From NCBI RefSeq assembly GCF_000621585.1, contig NZ_KK211310.1, positions 30,019 through 94,018 of the forward strand: DNA of 64,000 nt. The letters are read 5' to 3'. The stretch comes from [Eubacterium] cellulosolvens LD2006. GTDB taxonomy: Bacteria > Bacillota > Clostridia > Lachnospirales > Lachnospiraceae. Below are positions 34,459 to 44,081 of the stretch, piece after piece; the stretch's first letter is position 1, and each line of letters starts with the position of its first letter. A program made the translations under genes and the position numbers. The notes beneath the pieces are model-generated. The model did not search any database, was not told where the DNA came from, and worked only from the letters and a program-made list of their open reading frames with translations.

Positions 34459-35786
34459 ACTGTCTCTTTATCCTGCTTCTCTCTAATAATGAAATGAATT
34501 GCCGTTCCGATAAATCCGAAAGAATCCCGGATCCTGTTCTCAATATATCTCTGATACGAAAAATGCATCAGCTTCTTGTCGTTTACAAAAATAACAAAAG
34601 TCGGCGGTTTTACCGCTACCTGTGTCATGTAAAAGACCTTCAGTCTGCGTCCCTTGTCCGACGGCGGCTGCTGCATCGCAACGGCCTCTGTGAGAATCTC
34701 GTTGAGGACGCCCGTCTGTACCCGGAGGTTCTGGGACTCAAGAACCTGCTCGATGGTGTCGAACAGCTTCGGAAGTCTCTGTCCGGTGGCCGCGGAGATA
34801 TAGATGATCTCAGCGTAGTCCGCGAACGAAAGCGTACTCTTCACCTTCTCCGAGAATTTCTTCTGAGTCTTGTCATCCTTTTCGATGGCATCCCATTTAT
34901 TTACGGCAATGATCAGACCTTTGCCACGGTCATGGGCGATACCGGCAATCTTCGCATCCTGCTCGGTAATTCCCTCCACGGCGTCAATCACAACCACAGC
35001 GATATCGCAGCGCTCAACAGCCGCAACCGTACGGACGATACTGTATCGCTCCAGTTCCTCCTTGATCTTGCTTTTTCTCCGAAGACCGGCAGTGTCGATG
35101 AAGGTATAATCCTTTCCGTTCCGCTTGATCACCGTATCAATGGCGTCGCGGGTCGTTCCGGCGATGTCCGAGACGATCACACGATTGGTTCCGAGAAGCT
35201 TATTAATAATGGAAGATTTTCCGACGTTCGGCTTTCCGACAATCGCAATCTTCGGATTCTCATCCTCTACGTTCTCGCCGGCGCCCTCCGGGAAATGGCT
35301 GATAACAACATCGAGCAGATCACCCAGTCCCATCTTGCCCTCCGCGGAAATCGCGTGGGGTTCTCCGATTCCCAGATTATAAAACTCGTAAATACCGATT
35401 TCCTGCGTCTTGAAATCATCCACCTTATTGACTGCGAGAACTACCGGCTTTTTGCTCTTTCGAAGCATGGTCGCCACCTGAAGGTCGGCGTCTACAAGCC
35501 CCTGCCGCACATCCGTGATAAAAATAATCACGTCCGCCGTCTCCATGGCGATGACCGCCTGTTCACGCATCTGCTTGAGAATAATGTCGCTGCTGTCCGG
35601 CTCGATTCCGCCGGTATCGATCATGGTAAACTCATGGTTCAGCCAGGTAACATCGGCGTAGATACGGTCGCGGGTTACACCGGGCGTATCTTTTACGATG
35701 GAGATTCTCTCTCCGGCCAGGGCATTAAACAATGTGGACTTTCCCACATTAGGACGGCCCACAATTGCTACTATCGGTTTGCTCAT
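34455..35786 (-). CDS. der: Ribosome-associated double GTPase Der (EngA)
   Basis: Der assists 50S subunit assembly. The 443-residue protein has two tandem GTPase domains ([12 protein letters not shown] near residue 10 and [12 protein letters not shown] near residue 185), each with DTxG and NKxD motifs, plus a C-terminal KH-like domain. The start at [15 protein letters not shown] is behind AAAGGAGACAG and lies 38 nt inside the 3' end of the DUF512 gene. Earlier in-frame ATGs would give an extension unlike any Der. Confidence 0.96.
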   Translation of the reverse strand: MSKPIVAIVGRPNVGKSTLFNALAGERISIVKDTPGVTRDRIYADVTWLNHEFTMIDTGGIEPDSSDIILKQMREQAVIAMETADVIIFITDVRQGLVDADLQVATMLRKSKKPVVLAVNKVDDFKTQEIGIYEFYNLGIGEPHAISAEGKMGLGDLLDVVISHFPEGAGENVEDENPKIAIVGKPNVGKSSIINKLLGTNRVIVSDIAGTTRDAIDTVIKRNGKDYTFIDTAGLRRKSKIKEELERYSIVRTVAAVERCDIAVVVIDAVEGITEQDAKIAGIAHDRGKGLIIAVNKWDAIEKDDKTQKKFSEKVKSTLSFADYAEIIYISAATGQRLPKLFDTIEQVLESQNLRVQTGVLNEILTEAVAMQQPPSDKGRRLKVFYMTQVAVKPPTFVIFVNDKKLMHFSYQRYIENRIRDSFGFIGTAIHFIIREKQDKETV

Positions 35787-37134
35787 ACATCTGTCTCCTT
35801 TTATGTGATACACTGCGCTTCTCGCCAAGTACGGCAAGGCACAGATCTTTGCCTTCTCTGTCAACGACTTCCACAGAAGTCTTCAGTTCCAGAATCACCT
35901 GCTCCACAGTGATGTCGTCGAGAAAAACATTTTCGCCCGAGCGAAGCATGTTGCAGGGAATCAGCACGGCATCTCCCAGATCCCTCCCCTTCAACTGGGC
36001 AATCAGGTCTGTTCCCGTGATAAGACCCGAAACGGTGATCATCTCTCCGAAGAAGTCATTCCGGATCGGAATCACGTCAGCTGTTACATTAGGAAATTTC
36101 TCTGTAATGATCCGGCACATCTGCCTCATCCAGTCCGCCGCCAGTCTTCCGGTGGCAATCGTCACATGGCGCTTCCTGTCGTCTCCTGCGTAGTGCTCCA
36201 TCTCCTCCCGGACTTCCTCGTCCAGAAGACGGAGCATTCCCACGCCGTTCTCCAGCTGAAGATAGCCGTCATAGCGCTCCGGTTCGGGCAGATCACGCCC
36301 GGCAAGCAGATACCATTCATCGGAGGCCTGCACGAAATGCGTGCCGTACTCCTCATAGATCTTCTTCTGCCATTTCTCAATGCAGTCAATCACGGCTCCG
36401 GCATCCTCTGCCCCGAAGGGTTCCAGCGGGTAGAGTCCCTCCCGGTACTTTGACAGTCCAACCGGCACGATCGATACACTCCGCATCGCCGGCATGTAGC
36501 TGTACAGATCCCGGATGGATCTCTCCAGCTCCTCCCCGTCGTTGAGTCCCTTGCAGAGAACGATCTGTCCGTTCATCTCGATCCCCGCGTCGGCAAGCCT
36601 CCTTAATTTAGGAAAGATCTCTCCCGCGTGGCGGTTGTTGAGCATCTTCTTTCGAAGCTCCGGATTCGTCGCCTGCACAGAAATATTGATCGGCTCCATT
36701 CGATAGCGAATGATCCGGTCAATATCATGGTCATCCATATTCGTAAGTGTTACATAATTTCCCTGTAAGAAGGAAAGCCTGGAATCATCATCCTTGAAAT
36801 ACAGCGTTTCCCGCATTCCCTTCGGCATCTGATCGATAAAACAGAACACACACTTGTTTCTGCAGGACTTGTAGTTGTCCATGAGACTGTTCTCGAATGT
36901 AACGCCGAGATCCTCATGCTGATCCTTCTCGATCTCGAGCAGCCACTCCTCCTCAGAGTCATGCTTGCGGAGAAGAACCTCGATATACTCATCTTCTATC
37001 AGATACTGGTAGTCGAAAATGTCCTCGATCTCCTTGCCGTTTACCTTCAGGATCTCATCACCAGGTTCCATTTCCATCTCAAAGGCGATGCTGTCCGGCT
37101 CCACGGAAGCGATGACATGTCTGTTTTTGCTCAT
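35749..37134 (-). CDS. DUF512 family PDZ/radical-SAM-like protein
   Basis: The 461-residue protein of the Firmicutes DUF512 group normally found upstream of der. An N-terminal PDZ-like domain ([24 protein letters not shown]) is followed by a Cys cluster [16 protein letters not shown] typical of radical-SAM iron-sulfur binding. Then come a TIM-barrel-like middle ([32 protein letters not shown]) and the DUF512 C-terminus. The biochemical role is not established. I start at [15 protein letters not shown] lies 13 nt upstream, inside an alternative start eight codons earlier, so either start is possible. It overlaps der by 38 nt. Confidence 0.9.
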   Translation of the reverse strand: MSKNRHVIASVEPDSIAFEMEMEPGDEILKVNGKEIEDIFDYQYLIEDEYIEVLLRKHDSEEEWLLEIEKDQHEDLGVTFENSLMDNYKSCRNKCVFCFIDQMPKGMRETLYFKDDDSRLSFLQGNYVTLTNMDDHDIDRIIRYRMEPINISVQATNPELRKKMLNNRHAGEIFPKLRRLADAGIEMNGQIVLCKGLNDGEELERSIRDLYSYMPAMRSVSIVPVGLSKYREGLYPLEPFGAEDAGAVIDCIEKWQKKIYEEYGTHFVQASDEWYLLAGRDLPEPERYDGYLQLENGVGMLRLLDEEVREEMEHYAGDDRKRHVTIATGRLAADWMRQMCRIITEKFPNVTADVIPIRNDFFGEMITVSGLITGTDLIAQLKGRDLGDAVLIPCNMLRSGENVFLDDITVEQVILELKTSVEVVDREGKDLCLAVLGEKRSVSHKRRQMYEQTDSSNCGPS

Positions 37135-37226
37135 TCTGTTTTTTCTTCCTCCAGTCATCTTGTTATCATATCAATTTCATCTGCGAAAAGCAAGTAAATG
37201 GCTGGCAAAGGGGTGCATTTTACCAA

Positions 37227-37255
37227 TTGACACAGTTTTTTGTCCATGATAATAT
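37227..37255 (+). promoter_or_regulatory. Promoter of the PRPP synthetase gene
   Basis: TTGACA (37227-37232), 17-bp spacer, TAATAT (37250-37255). The leader to the ATG at 37303 is about 40 nt. It is divergent from the DUF512 operon. Confidence 0.88.
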
Positions 37256-37302
37256 TGTGTCGCAGTATGTCTACAAACAGAATATTATTCATGGAGGCTT
37301 TC

Positions 37303-38469
37303 ATGGCAAACACAAAATATCTGCTGAATTCGAACGCAGTGGCACCGCTGAAGCTCATTGCTCTTCCGGGCTGCGAAGAAATGGCGCAGACGATTAATGA
37401 TTATATTGTTCAGTTCCGCAGGGAAATGGCTGAAAAGAATCCCGCAAAAAACAACGTATACGGATACGCTGCCGACACATTCCTTCTGGGCGCGGAATGC
37501 CCGAGATTCGGAAGCGGCGAGTCCAAGGGTATGATCAATGAATCCGTCCGCGGTGTTGATCTCTTCCTCCTGGTAGATGTATGCAACTACAGCATCACAT
37601 ACAAGGAATTCGGTCATGAGAATCACATGAGTCCCGATGATCACTATCAGAACCTGAAGAGAATCATCGCGGCTGTAAACGGCAAGGCGCATCGAATCAA
37701 TGTCATCATGCCGTTCCTTTACGAGAGCCGTCAGCACAAGAGAACCAACAGAGAATCTCTGGACTGCGCGCTCGGCCTTCAGGAGCTCAGCGCAATGGGC
37801 GTAACGAACATCATCACCTTCGATGCTCACGATCCCCGCGTTGCCAACTCTATTCCACTCCATGGATTTGACAATTTCTTCCCGACCTATCAGTTTCTCA
37901 AAGCTCTGCTGAAGACAGAGACGGATATCGTGATCGACAATGATCATCTGATGGTCATCAGCCCGGATGAGGGAGCGATGTCCCGCGCAGTTTACTTCTC
38001 CAACGTCCTCGGCGTAGATATGGGAATGTTCTATAAGAGACGTGATTACTCCAGAATCGTCAACGGAAAGAACCCGATCGTGGCTCACGAGTTCCTCGGT
38101 GACTCCGTAGAGGGAAAAGACTGTATCGTCATCGACGATATGATCTCCTCCGGCGGAAGTATGCTCGACGTTGCCACACAGCTCAAAGAGCGCGGAGCAA
38201 AGAACGTCTATGTATGTTGTACCTTCGGTCTGTTCACAGACGGTCTTTCCAAATTTGACGAGTACTACAACAACGGCATGATCAAGAAGGTCATCACCAC
38301 AAACCTCATCTACCAGACACCGGAGCTCCTCTCCCGCGAGTGGTACTCCACAGCAAAGATGGGCAAATACATGGCGAGCATCATCGACACACTGAACCAC
38401 GATGTATCGATCCACAAGGTAAGAGACAATACGCTGAAGATCAATAAGCTTCTGAAGCGTCACAAATAA
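37303..38469 (+). CDS. prs: Ribose-phosphate pyrophosphokinase (long form)
   Basis: PRPP synthetase makes phosphoribosyl pyrophosphate from ribose-5-phosphate and ATP for nucleotides, His and Trp. At 388 aa it is longer than the usual 310-320 aa form. The first half holds FLLVDVCNYS and INVIMPFLYESRQHKRTNRES, with the ATP-site His/Arg region, then ITFDAHDPRVANSIP. The PRPP loop VIDDMISSGGSMLDVA comes later. The extra length is mostly N-terminal, before the first conserved block, and in the DYSRIVNGKNPIV region. GGAGG is 5 nt before the chosen ATG. Monocistronic, ending in a strong terminator. Confidence 0.94.
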   Translation: MANTKYLLNSNAVAPLKLIALPGCEEMAQTINDYIVQFRREMAEKNPAKNNVYGYAADTFLLGAECPRFGSGESKGMINESVRGVDLFLLVDVCNYSITYKEFGHENHMSPDDHYQNLKRIIAAVNGKAHRINVIMPFLYESRQHKRTNRESLDCALGLQELSAMGVTNIITFDAHDPRVANSIPLHGFDNFFPTYQFLKALLKTETDIVIDNDHLMVISPDEGAMSRAVYFSNVLGVDMGMFYKRRDYSRIVNGKNPIVAHEFLGDSVEGKDCIVIDDMISSGGSMLDVATQLKERGAKNVYVCCTFGLFTDGLSKFDEYYNNGMIKKVITTNLIYQTPELLSREWYSTAKMGKYMASIIDTLNHDVSIHKVRDNTLKINKLLKRHK

Positions 38470-38501
38470 AGATCGGATTTCGATTGATATTCACCAAAAA
38501 A

Positions 38502-38533
38502 GCTGCGGCACAGATGTGCCGCAGCCTTTTTTT
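38502..38533 (+). terminator. Terminator of prs
   Basis: Perfect stem GCTGCGGCAC-AGAT-GTGCCGCAGC followed by C and seven T. Confidence 0.95.
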
Positions 38534-38540
38534 AATATAA

Positions 38541-38600
38541 GAAATTCCTCCGGAATTTCTATAACACAAAACGCTCCTCATTCGCTATGAGATAAAGTGT
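38541..38600 (-). repeat. Structured intergenic repeat, family B tail fragment
   Basis: On the minus strand it reads GAGGAGCGTTTTGTGTTAT then AGAAATTCCGGAGGAATTTCT. This is nearly the tail of the copy at 20669-20769. It lies between the prs terminator and the 3' end of yraN. Confidence 0.75.
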
Positions 38601-38661
38601 TCTGTTGTTCTTTTATTACTTATATTACATACAAAGTGATTTTCCGCTGTACAGTTGCCTC

Positions 38662-39018
38662 TTAATCATACGCAAACGCGTTTCTGTAGTAGCGGAGTGT
38701 CTTCCCCTCGATGGCGATCACGTCGAAGCGAAAGGCATATGCTTCTCCCAGCCGTTTTCGCATCCGGTAGTGATCCGCCACGCGGCAGATTGTCCTCTGC
38801 TTTGTCTCTGTCACCGCTTCCTCCGGGCGACCGGCTCCGGCGCCCGCGCGGTATTTCACCTCGACAAAGACGACCGCCTCTTCGTCCGGATCGAAGGCGA
38901 TCAGATCGATCTCTCCGATCCTGCAGCGGTAATTTCTCTCCAGCAGGCGCATCCCCTGCGCCTGCAGAAAGGCAGCCGCCTGTTCTTCATAATCTGTTCC
39001 GACTTTTCTCTTATTCAT
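38662..39018 (-). CDS. YraN/UPF0102 family putative endonuclease
   Basis: The 118-residue protein has the compact restriction-endonuclease-like fold of YraN: GTDYEEQAAAFLQAQG, then NYRCRIGEIDLIAFD with the conserved Glu and Asp, and VVFVEVKYRAGAGAGRPEEAV with E-x-K. The family is a predicted nuclease of unsettled function and commonly sits next to rnhB, as here (113 bp downstream of it). The N-terminus has no signal peptide. Confidence 0.93.
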   Translation of the reverse strand: MNKRKVGTDYEEQAAAFLQAQGMRLLERNYRCRIGEIDLIAFDPDEEAVVFVEVKYRAGAGAGRPEEAVTETKQRTICRVADHYRMRKRLGEAYAFRFDVIAIEGKTLRYYRNAFAYD

Positions 39019-39130
39019 GATTCCTCCGGATCGCCGGCTCCACGCGTCCCCGAAAGCTTCGCGTCAGATGGAGCGAAGCATTGAACGGATGCGAAGCAAT
39101 TCGCGGAAAAACGGAGTACCGGTCTGTATC

Positions 39131-39787
39131 TTACACAAAATGTGTAATGAACGTTCTCCGGTGAATCGGACAGGGTCCAAGTTCCTTTAAAGCCTCGATG
39201 TGTTTCTTCGTGCCGTAGCCTTTGTTTGAAGCAAAGTCATAGTCAGGATAGAGTCTGTCGTACTCCTTCATCATACGGTCTCTGGTCACCTTTGCCACGA
39301 TGCTGGCCGCGGCAATGCTTTGACTCTTCGCGTCTCCCTTGATGATCGGGATCTGCGGAATGTCGAGGTCCGGGATCGTCACGGCGTCGACAAAAATCAG
39401 ATCCGGACGAACCTCCAGCGCATTCACAGATTCCCGCATGGACTCAAGTGTCGCCTGCAGAATGTTGATCTCGTCGATTCTCTCCCAGGAATTCATCTTG
39501 ATGCTGACGGCAATTGCCTCTTCCATGATGATATCGTAGAGTTCCTCTCGCCGCTTCTCCGAGAGTTTCTTTGAATCATTGATATAGAGGATCCTGGCGT
39601 CCTTCGGAAGAATGACGGCTGCCGTCGTCACAGGTCCCGCCAGAGGACCTCTTCCCACCTCATCCACGCCGCAGATATACTGTGCCTCCGGATGCGCTTT
39701 CTCAAATTCACAGAGAGCCTCTACGCGCTGTTTCTCCTTCTCGAGTTTCTCCGCCCGTTTCTGTTCTGCCAATTCCTTCTTTGTCAT
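39131..39787 (-). CDS. rnhB: Ribonuclease HII
   Basis: RNase HII removes ribonucleotides from DNA and RNA-DNA hybrids. The 218-residue protein has an N-terminal charged helix (KKELAEQKRAEKLEKEK), then CGVDEVGRGPLAGPV with the catalytic Asp and Glu, NDSKKLSEKRRE, the third Asp in LIFVDAVTIP, and DAKSQSIAAASIVAKVTRDRMM. The C-terminus GYGTKKHIEALKELGPCPIHRRTF is typical. It starts 4 nt inside rbgA's 3' end. Confidence 0.96.
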   Translation of the reverse strand: MTKKELAEQKRAEKLEKEKQRVEALCEFEKAHPEAQYICGVDEVGRGPLAGPVTTAAVILPKDARILYINDSKKLSEKRREELYDIIMEEAIAVSIKMNSWERIDEINILQATLESMRESVNALEVRPDLIFVDAVTIPDLDIPQIPIIKGDAKSQSIAAASIVAKVTRDRMMKEYDRLYPDYDFASNKGYGTKKHIEALKELGPCPIHRRTFITHFV

Positions 39788-40641
39788 TTCTCTGTCACCT
39801 CATCCGGGCTCTCCAGCGTGATGCGTCCGAGTCTTCCGCTGCGAAACTCATCCAGAAGGATGTTGGCCGCCTTCGCGTAGGACACCTCATTTCCCTTTGC
39901 CAGGCAGTTCCGGTTCACAGCGATCGCCTCGAGAATCTTCGCGCTCTCCATGCTTTCATCCACATCGTAGCGCTCCTTCAGAACGCCGCTGTATTTCTCA
40001 CAGAGGAACTCGATGAGTTTCAGAGAGAGTTCCTCGAGCTGAAGAATCTCGTCGTTCACAGAACCGATGAACGCCATTCGCACGCCGGCTTCCGGATCGT
40101 CGAAGCGGGGCCAGAGAATTCCCGGCGTGTCCAGAAGATCCAGTCCCTTGTTGAGATGAATCCACTGTTTACCCTTTGTGACGCCCGGCTTGTTTCCGGT
40201 CTTTGTGGATGCTTTTCCGGAGACAGAATTGATAAAGGTGGACTTGCCCACATTCGGGATTCCGGCTACCATCGCGCGGATGGGTTTATTCTTGATTCCT
40301 CTGCGGAGATTTCTCTCGATTTTCTCTTTGCAGGCCTCCTGAATCAGCGGCTGAATCTGCTTAAGGGAACCCCTGTTGCGGGCGTCTGTCAGCATTACCT
40401 GCGCTCCCTGCGCCTTATAATACTCCATCCACTTTCTGTTCAGTCTCTCATCCGCGAGATCAGCCTTATTCAGAATGATCAGCCGCGCCTTGCCGTTACC
40501 CATGGTGCGGATATCCGGATTTCTGCCGGAAAAAGGAATCCTTGCGTCGATCAGCTCGATGATCAGGTCGATCAGTTTCAGATCCTCCTGCATCTGACGC
40601 TTCGCTTTTGTCATATGTCCGGGATACCACTGTATATTCAT
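39784..40641 (-). CDS. rbgA: Ribosome biogenesis GTPase RbgA (YlqF)
   Basis: RbgA helps late 50S maturation. The 285-residue circularly permuted GTPase shows motifs in the order G4 (LNKADL), G5, G1 (GIPNVGKSTFINS), G2, G3 (DTPG), with the N-terminal NIQWYPGHMTKAKRQM typical of the family and a C-terminal ANTAR-like helical domain. CAGGAGATTG precedes the ATG. It is co-transcribed with rnhB and follows lepB at 27 bp. Confidence 0.96.
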   Translation of the reverse strand: MNIQWYPGHMTKAKRQMQEDLKLIDLIIELIDARIPFSGRNPDIRTMGNGKARLIILNKADLADERLNRKWMEYYKAQGAQVMLTDARNRGSLKQIQPLIQEACKEKIERNLRRGIKNKPIRAMVAGIPNVGKSTFINSVSGKASTKTGNKPGVTKGKQWIHLNKGLDLLDTPGILWPRFDDPEAGVRMAFIGSVNDEILQLEELSLKLIEFLCEKYSGVLKERYDVDESMESAKILEAIAVNRNCLAKGNEVSYAKAANILLDEFRSGRLGRITLESPDEVTEK

Positions 40642-40668
40642 AAATCAATCTCCTGTTGTTCTCTAATC

Positions 40669-41562
40669 TCAGACAAACCGTATTTTTCGAATCGGAAAGA
40701 TCCGGAACCATACCTTGCCTTCAATCGCGTTAATACTTACATTTCCAATGCCGGAATAACGGCTGTCTTCGCTTCCGTTCCGGTTATCTCCGAGCACAAA
40801 GTAATCCCCGGGATCCAGCTTCACCGGCTCCGTGGCAAGCCCCGCATCTACAATTTCCGCAAAGTCGCCCTTCTCCTCATACTCCGAACCGTTGATGTAT
40901 ATTTTTCCTTTTTTGATCTGGATCGTATCCCCGGGAAGACCGATCACCCTCTTGATATGAAGGCTGTCCGTCAGATCCCCGGACCGAAACGCGATGACAT
41001 CCCCTCTGGACGGCTTAAAAACCTTGTACGCCACAGAATCGATCAGATACGTATCTCCGGCCGTCAGCGTGGGCGTCATGGAGCCCTCCTGCACCTGTCC
41101 CATGCGGAAAAACATGCGTGAGAGCGCAAAGCTGAAAAGCAGCGTAACCGTCAGCGCGATCGCCCAGAACGCGATTCTCGACGCTCTCGTCGACTCTTTG
41201 CGAATCTTCTCTTTGATCGTCTTCTTCACCTTCCGTCCGGCCTTCTCCGTCACGGAATCCAGAATATCCTTCGCGGCCTCGATCTTTGAGATCGGATCCG
41301 CTTCCACATCCTCTGAGAGAAACTCCCTGTTCAGCTCGTCGAGCTTCCTCGTACTTCGCTCCAGACGACGCTTTTCAATCGCGATCTCCTCCACCGTCTT
41401 CGTTCGAAAGCCCAATTCATAGGCATCTCGAAACGAACGAACACCTGTGGTTTTCCCGTCCGGACGGCGGCCTGCAGACGCTCCCCGCTGCCTGTTCTGC
41501 CTTTTCTCCGAAACCTCTCCCCTGTCCGGTTCTTCACCGGATTTCTTATTAAATAAGGACAT
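40669..41562 (-). CDS. lepB: Signal peptidase I with a long cytosolic N-terminal extension
   Basis: LepB cleaves signal peptides at the membrane's outer face. The 297-residue protein has about 128 residues before its single membrane segment (130-148, RIAFWAIALTVTLLFSFAL), much more than the usual 10-60. That extension is Arg/Lys/Glu-rich and probably helical (AIEKRRLERSTRKLDELNRE and the KAGRKVKKTIKEKIRKE stretch). The catalytic Ser161 lies in QEGSMTPTL and Lys204 in HIKRVIGLPGD; the box GDNRNGSEDSRYSG follows. AGGGGAATAG precedes the ATG. The gene starts just after the rplS terminator. Confidence 0.94.
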   Translation of the reverse strand: MSLFNKKSGEEPDRGEVSEKRQNRQRGASAGRRPDGKTTGVRSFRDAYELGFRTKTVEEIAIEKRRLERSTRKLDELNREFLSEDVEADPISKIEAAKDILDSVTEKAGRKVKKTIKEKIRKESTRASRIAFWAIALTVTLLFSFALSRMFFRMGQVQEGSMTPTLTAGDTYLIDSVAYKVFKPSRGDVIAFRSGDLTDSLHIKRVIGLPGDTIQIKKGKIYINGSEYEEKGDFAEIVDAGLATEPVKLDPGDYFVLGDNRNGSEDSRYSGIGNVSINAIEGKVWFRIFPIRKIRFV

Positions 41563-41623
41563 TTCTATTCCCCTGTCATGTCTGATTTATCCATCGTGTA
41601 CCATAATAGCACAAACGCCGGAC

Positions 41624-41659
41624 AAAAAAAAGAGAACCCGGTGCAAGACCGGATTCTCT
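41624..41659 (-). terminator. Terminator after rplS
   Basis: On the minus strand, GAGAATCCGGT-CTTGC-ACCGGGTTCTC followed by nine T. It separates the ribosomal operon from lepB-rbgA-rnhB-yraN. Confidence 0.92.
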
Positions 41660-41677
41660 CAAATTCATAAAATATAA

Positions 41678-42025
41678 TTACTTAACAAGAGCTTTAACCT
41701 TAGCAGCTTTACCTACGCGGCTTCTGAGGTAGTTAAGTTTCGCACGTCTTACTTTACCTTTGCGAACAACCTCGATCTTCTCTACGTTCGGGCTGTGAAG
41801 CGGCCATGTCTTCTCTACGCCGATACCGTTGGAAGTCTTACGTACTGTGAATGTAGCGCGGTTGCTTCCGCCCTGTTTCTTCAGTACAACACCCTCGAAT
41901 ACCTGGATTCTCTCACGGTTTCCCTCTTTGATTTTTCCGTAAACCTTGATGGTATCTCCTACACGGAAATCAGCGATATCGCTCTTAAGCTGTGCTTCTT
42001 CGATTTTTCTGATAATGTCGTTCAT
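41678..42025 (-). CDS. rplS: 50S ribosomal protein L19
   Basis: L19 sits at the 30S-50S interface. The 115-residue protein has the family segments [54 protein letters not shown] and the basic C-terminus [21 protein letters not shown]. The start [12 protein letters not shown] follows AAGGAGAG; the frame extends 13 codons upstream without a usable site. It is the last gene before the terminator. Confidence 0.98.
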   Translation of the reverse strand: MNDIIRKIEEAQLKSDIADFRVGDTIKVYGKIKEGNRERIQVFEGVVLKKQGGSNRATFTVRKTSNGIGVEKTWPLHSPNVEKIEVVRKGKVRRAKLNYLRSRVGKAAKVKALVK

Positions 42026-42135
42026 TTTATCTCTCCTTAAAAATATAAAAAACTGGATGTTCATACCACCGATAAACGTGACAGCGGACCATCATCCCGA
42101 GCTTACTTTTCGCTCAAAGACTTTTAAATTATATA

Positions 42136-43245
42136 TCAACGGTCGTGAAAATGCAATGCCTTTTTCCGTATTTCAAGGCCGATCTCACGGATTTTTTCTA
42201 CTCCGGTTTCTTCTGCCTCATACACGCCGATGATCACGAAGCCGTTTTTTGTGAGGCAGTCCCTTATGCTCTTCCTGACCTCCTCCCCCGCCCGGGGAGA
42301 AAAAACAAGCACGGCAGGCGAAGCGGTTCCCCGCAGATTGCGGAATCGGACAGCGGCATCGACATCCTTCTCCGGATCTGTAATCCCGGCGGGAACCCCG
42401 AGAATCAGAAGCTCGTTTGCACCGAGGGCACGGCGCGTCTTCTGAAGCTTTCGTCTCGCGTAATCCTGATACTCTCCGTATCTGGTGATTGTCTCCGTCA
42501 GTGACATTACAAGGGCATCCGTCTCATCCCCCTCGTCTCCGTAGGTGACACAGAGAACGCGATAGCTGTTCCGCAACAGATCCGGCCTTCTCTCCTGTGT
42601 GCGGAGAACAGACTGTTCGTATCTCCAGGCCTCGATCTTTGTGTGATCTCCGGAGAGCAGCACCGGCGGTACCCGCACACCGTGCCATTCCTCGGGCCTT
42701 GTGTACTGCGGATACTCCAGAAGGTTGTCCTGCATGGACTCAAACTGCGAGGACTCCTCGTTGCTCAAAACGCCCGGGACAAAGCGGGATACGGCGTCGA
42801 TCAGAACGGCCGCTCCGAGCTCTCCGCCCGTCAGCACATAGTCGCCGATGGACACATAATCCGTGACCACCTCCTGCAGGACACGGTCGTCGATTCCCTC
42901 ATAGTGTCCGCAGAGAAGGACAAGATCCTCCTCCACAGCGAGTTCCTCTACCTTCGTCTGGTTGAGGACCTCCGCCTGGGGCGTGAGATAAACAACGCGC
43001 GGTTTTCTGCCGATTTTGTCCTCGATGGCGGAGACGGCCCGAAAGACAGGCTCCGCCTCCATCACCATGCCGGCGCCTCCGCCATAGGGATAATCATCGA
43101 CCCGCATGGTCTTTTTGGTCGAGTAATCCCGGATATTGACGGTGTCCACCGACATATATCCGTTTTTGATTGCTCTGCCGGTAATACTTGTATTGACGAT
43201 TCCCTCGATCATCTCGGGGAACAAAGTCAGAACGTGAAATCTCAT
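42136..43245 (-). CDS. trmD: tRNA (guanine-N1)-methyltransferase with extra C-terminal domain
   Basis: TrmD methylates G37 of tRNAs using SAM. Residues 1-230 are standard: MRFHVLTLFPEM, PYGGGAGMVMEAEP, LLCGHYEGIDDRV, the trefoil-knot stretch SIGDYVLTGGELGAAVLIDAVSRFVPGVL, and the HTKIEAWRYEQSVLRTQERRPDLL tail where the family normally ends. Here 140 more residues follow. They have a Rossmann-like beta-alpha pattern (RVLCVTYGDEG, ELLILGVPAGITDPEKDVD, PAVLVFSPRAGEEVRKSIRDCL, FVIIGVYEAEETG). I do not recognise this domain. The ATG overlaps the upstream gene's stop (ATGA). Confidence 0.95.
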   Translation of the reverse strand: MRFHVLTLFPEMIEGIVNTSITGRAIKNGYMSVDTVNIRDYSTKKTMRVDDYPYGGGAGMVMEAEPVFRAVSAIEDKIGRKPRVVYLTPQAEVLNQTKVEELAVEEDLVLLCGHYEGIDDRVLQEVVTDYVSIGDYVLTGGELGAAVLIDAVSRFVPGVLSNEESSQFESMQDNLLEYPQYTRPEEWHGVRVPPVLLSGDHTKIEAWRYEQSVLRTQERRPDLLRNSYRVLCVTYGDEGDETDALVMSLTETITRYGEYQDYARRKLQKTRRALGANELLILGVPAGITDPEKDVDAAVRFRNLRGTASPAVLVFSPRAGEEVRKSIRDCLTKNGFVIIGVYEAEETGVEKIREIGLEIRKKALHFHDR

Positions 43246-44057
43246 ATCTGCTCCAGCTGTTTGACGTACTCCTCAAAGGCTCTCCACAATTCCGGATTGC
43301 TCATCATCTTGAACAGAAGAATATAAGCGAAAAGGAAAAGCAGGAAGAAAAGTACACCGACGATAATACCCGCGATCGCAAGACCCTTGCCGCCGTATCT
43401 TCCCGGGTTTTTACGGATTTTTACAAGTGCCACGATACCGAAGACAACGGCCAGGATCGACGGAATCATCAGGAATGAGTTCAGGAATACGGACGCAATC
43501 GCCAGTACCAGACTGGCAACGGCCTCTCCGCACATCTGCGGTTTCGGCTGCATATACGGTGCCTGTCCGTAAGCGTTCGGATTCCATCCGTTCATATTTC
43601 CCTGATTCATATTATACTGCGCATTCGGACCGTATCCCGGAGCTCCGTTCGGTGCCTGTCCGCCCCAGGGCTGCTGTGCCGCCTGGTTCGGATTCTGTCC
43701 CCACGGGTTCTGTCCGCTCTGGTTCCATCCCCCCTGCGCGCCCGGATCCTGATTGGCCGCCGGGTTGTTCAGCTCGTCGATCGGATGCCACTGACCGTAC
43801 TGCCAGTAACCCTCTCCGCGCTCGCCGTTCAGATTCTGATCTGCAGGTGCGGCGGTTTTCTTCTCCTCTACCCAGCTTTCATTCCCGGCAGGCGCCGCAT
43901 CCGCATTGCCGGCGTTGGTATCCTGCTTATTTACAGTCGATGAATGCTCGAACGGATTTTCCACGTATCCCGCATCCAGTGCTTTTCCGCAGCCCGGGCA
44001 GATGACTTCTTCGTCCGCCACGTCGGCTCCGCAGTAACCGCATTTTTTCATTTGCAT
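43242..44057 (-). CDS. Zinc-ribbon, Gly/Asn/Gln-rich, two-helix membrane protein (DUF4190-like)
   Basis: The 271-residue protein starts with a zinc ribbon (CGYCGADVADEEVICPGCG), followed by about 150 residues of low-complexity sequence rich in Asn, Gln, Gly, Pro and Trp. It ends with two membrane helices separated by KIRKNPGRYGGKG, the arrangement of DUF4190 domains. It sits between rimM and trmD, two genes that are normally neighbours, and overlaps trmD by 4 nt, so it is translated with the tRNA/ribosome maturation genes. Its function is unknown; such proteins are often anchored envelope proteins. Confidence 0.85.
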   Translation of the reverse strand: MQMKKCGYCGADVADEEVICPGCGKALDAGYVENPFEHSSTVNKQDTNAGNADAAPAGNESWVEEKKTAAPADQNLNGERGEGYWQYGQWHPIDELNNPAANQDPGAQGGWNQSGQNPWGQNPNQAAQQPWGGQAPNGAPGYGPNAQYNMNQGNMNGWNPNAYGQAPYMQPKPQMCGEAVASLVLAIASVFLNSFLMIPSILAVVFGIVALVKIRKNPGRYGGKGLAIAGIIVGVLFFLLFLFAYILLFKMMSNPELWRAFEEYVKQLEQI

Positions 44058-44081
44058 ACCCTCCTCATTTTATAGGCAATG

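Noticed and set aside
37285..38463. 392-codon minus-strand ORF opposite prs
   Set aside because: prs has clear PRPP-synthetase motifs, a promoter, a Shine-Dalgarno and a terminator on the plus strand; the opposite frame has none of these.
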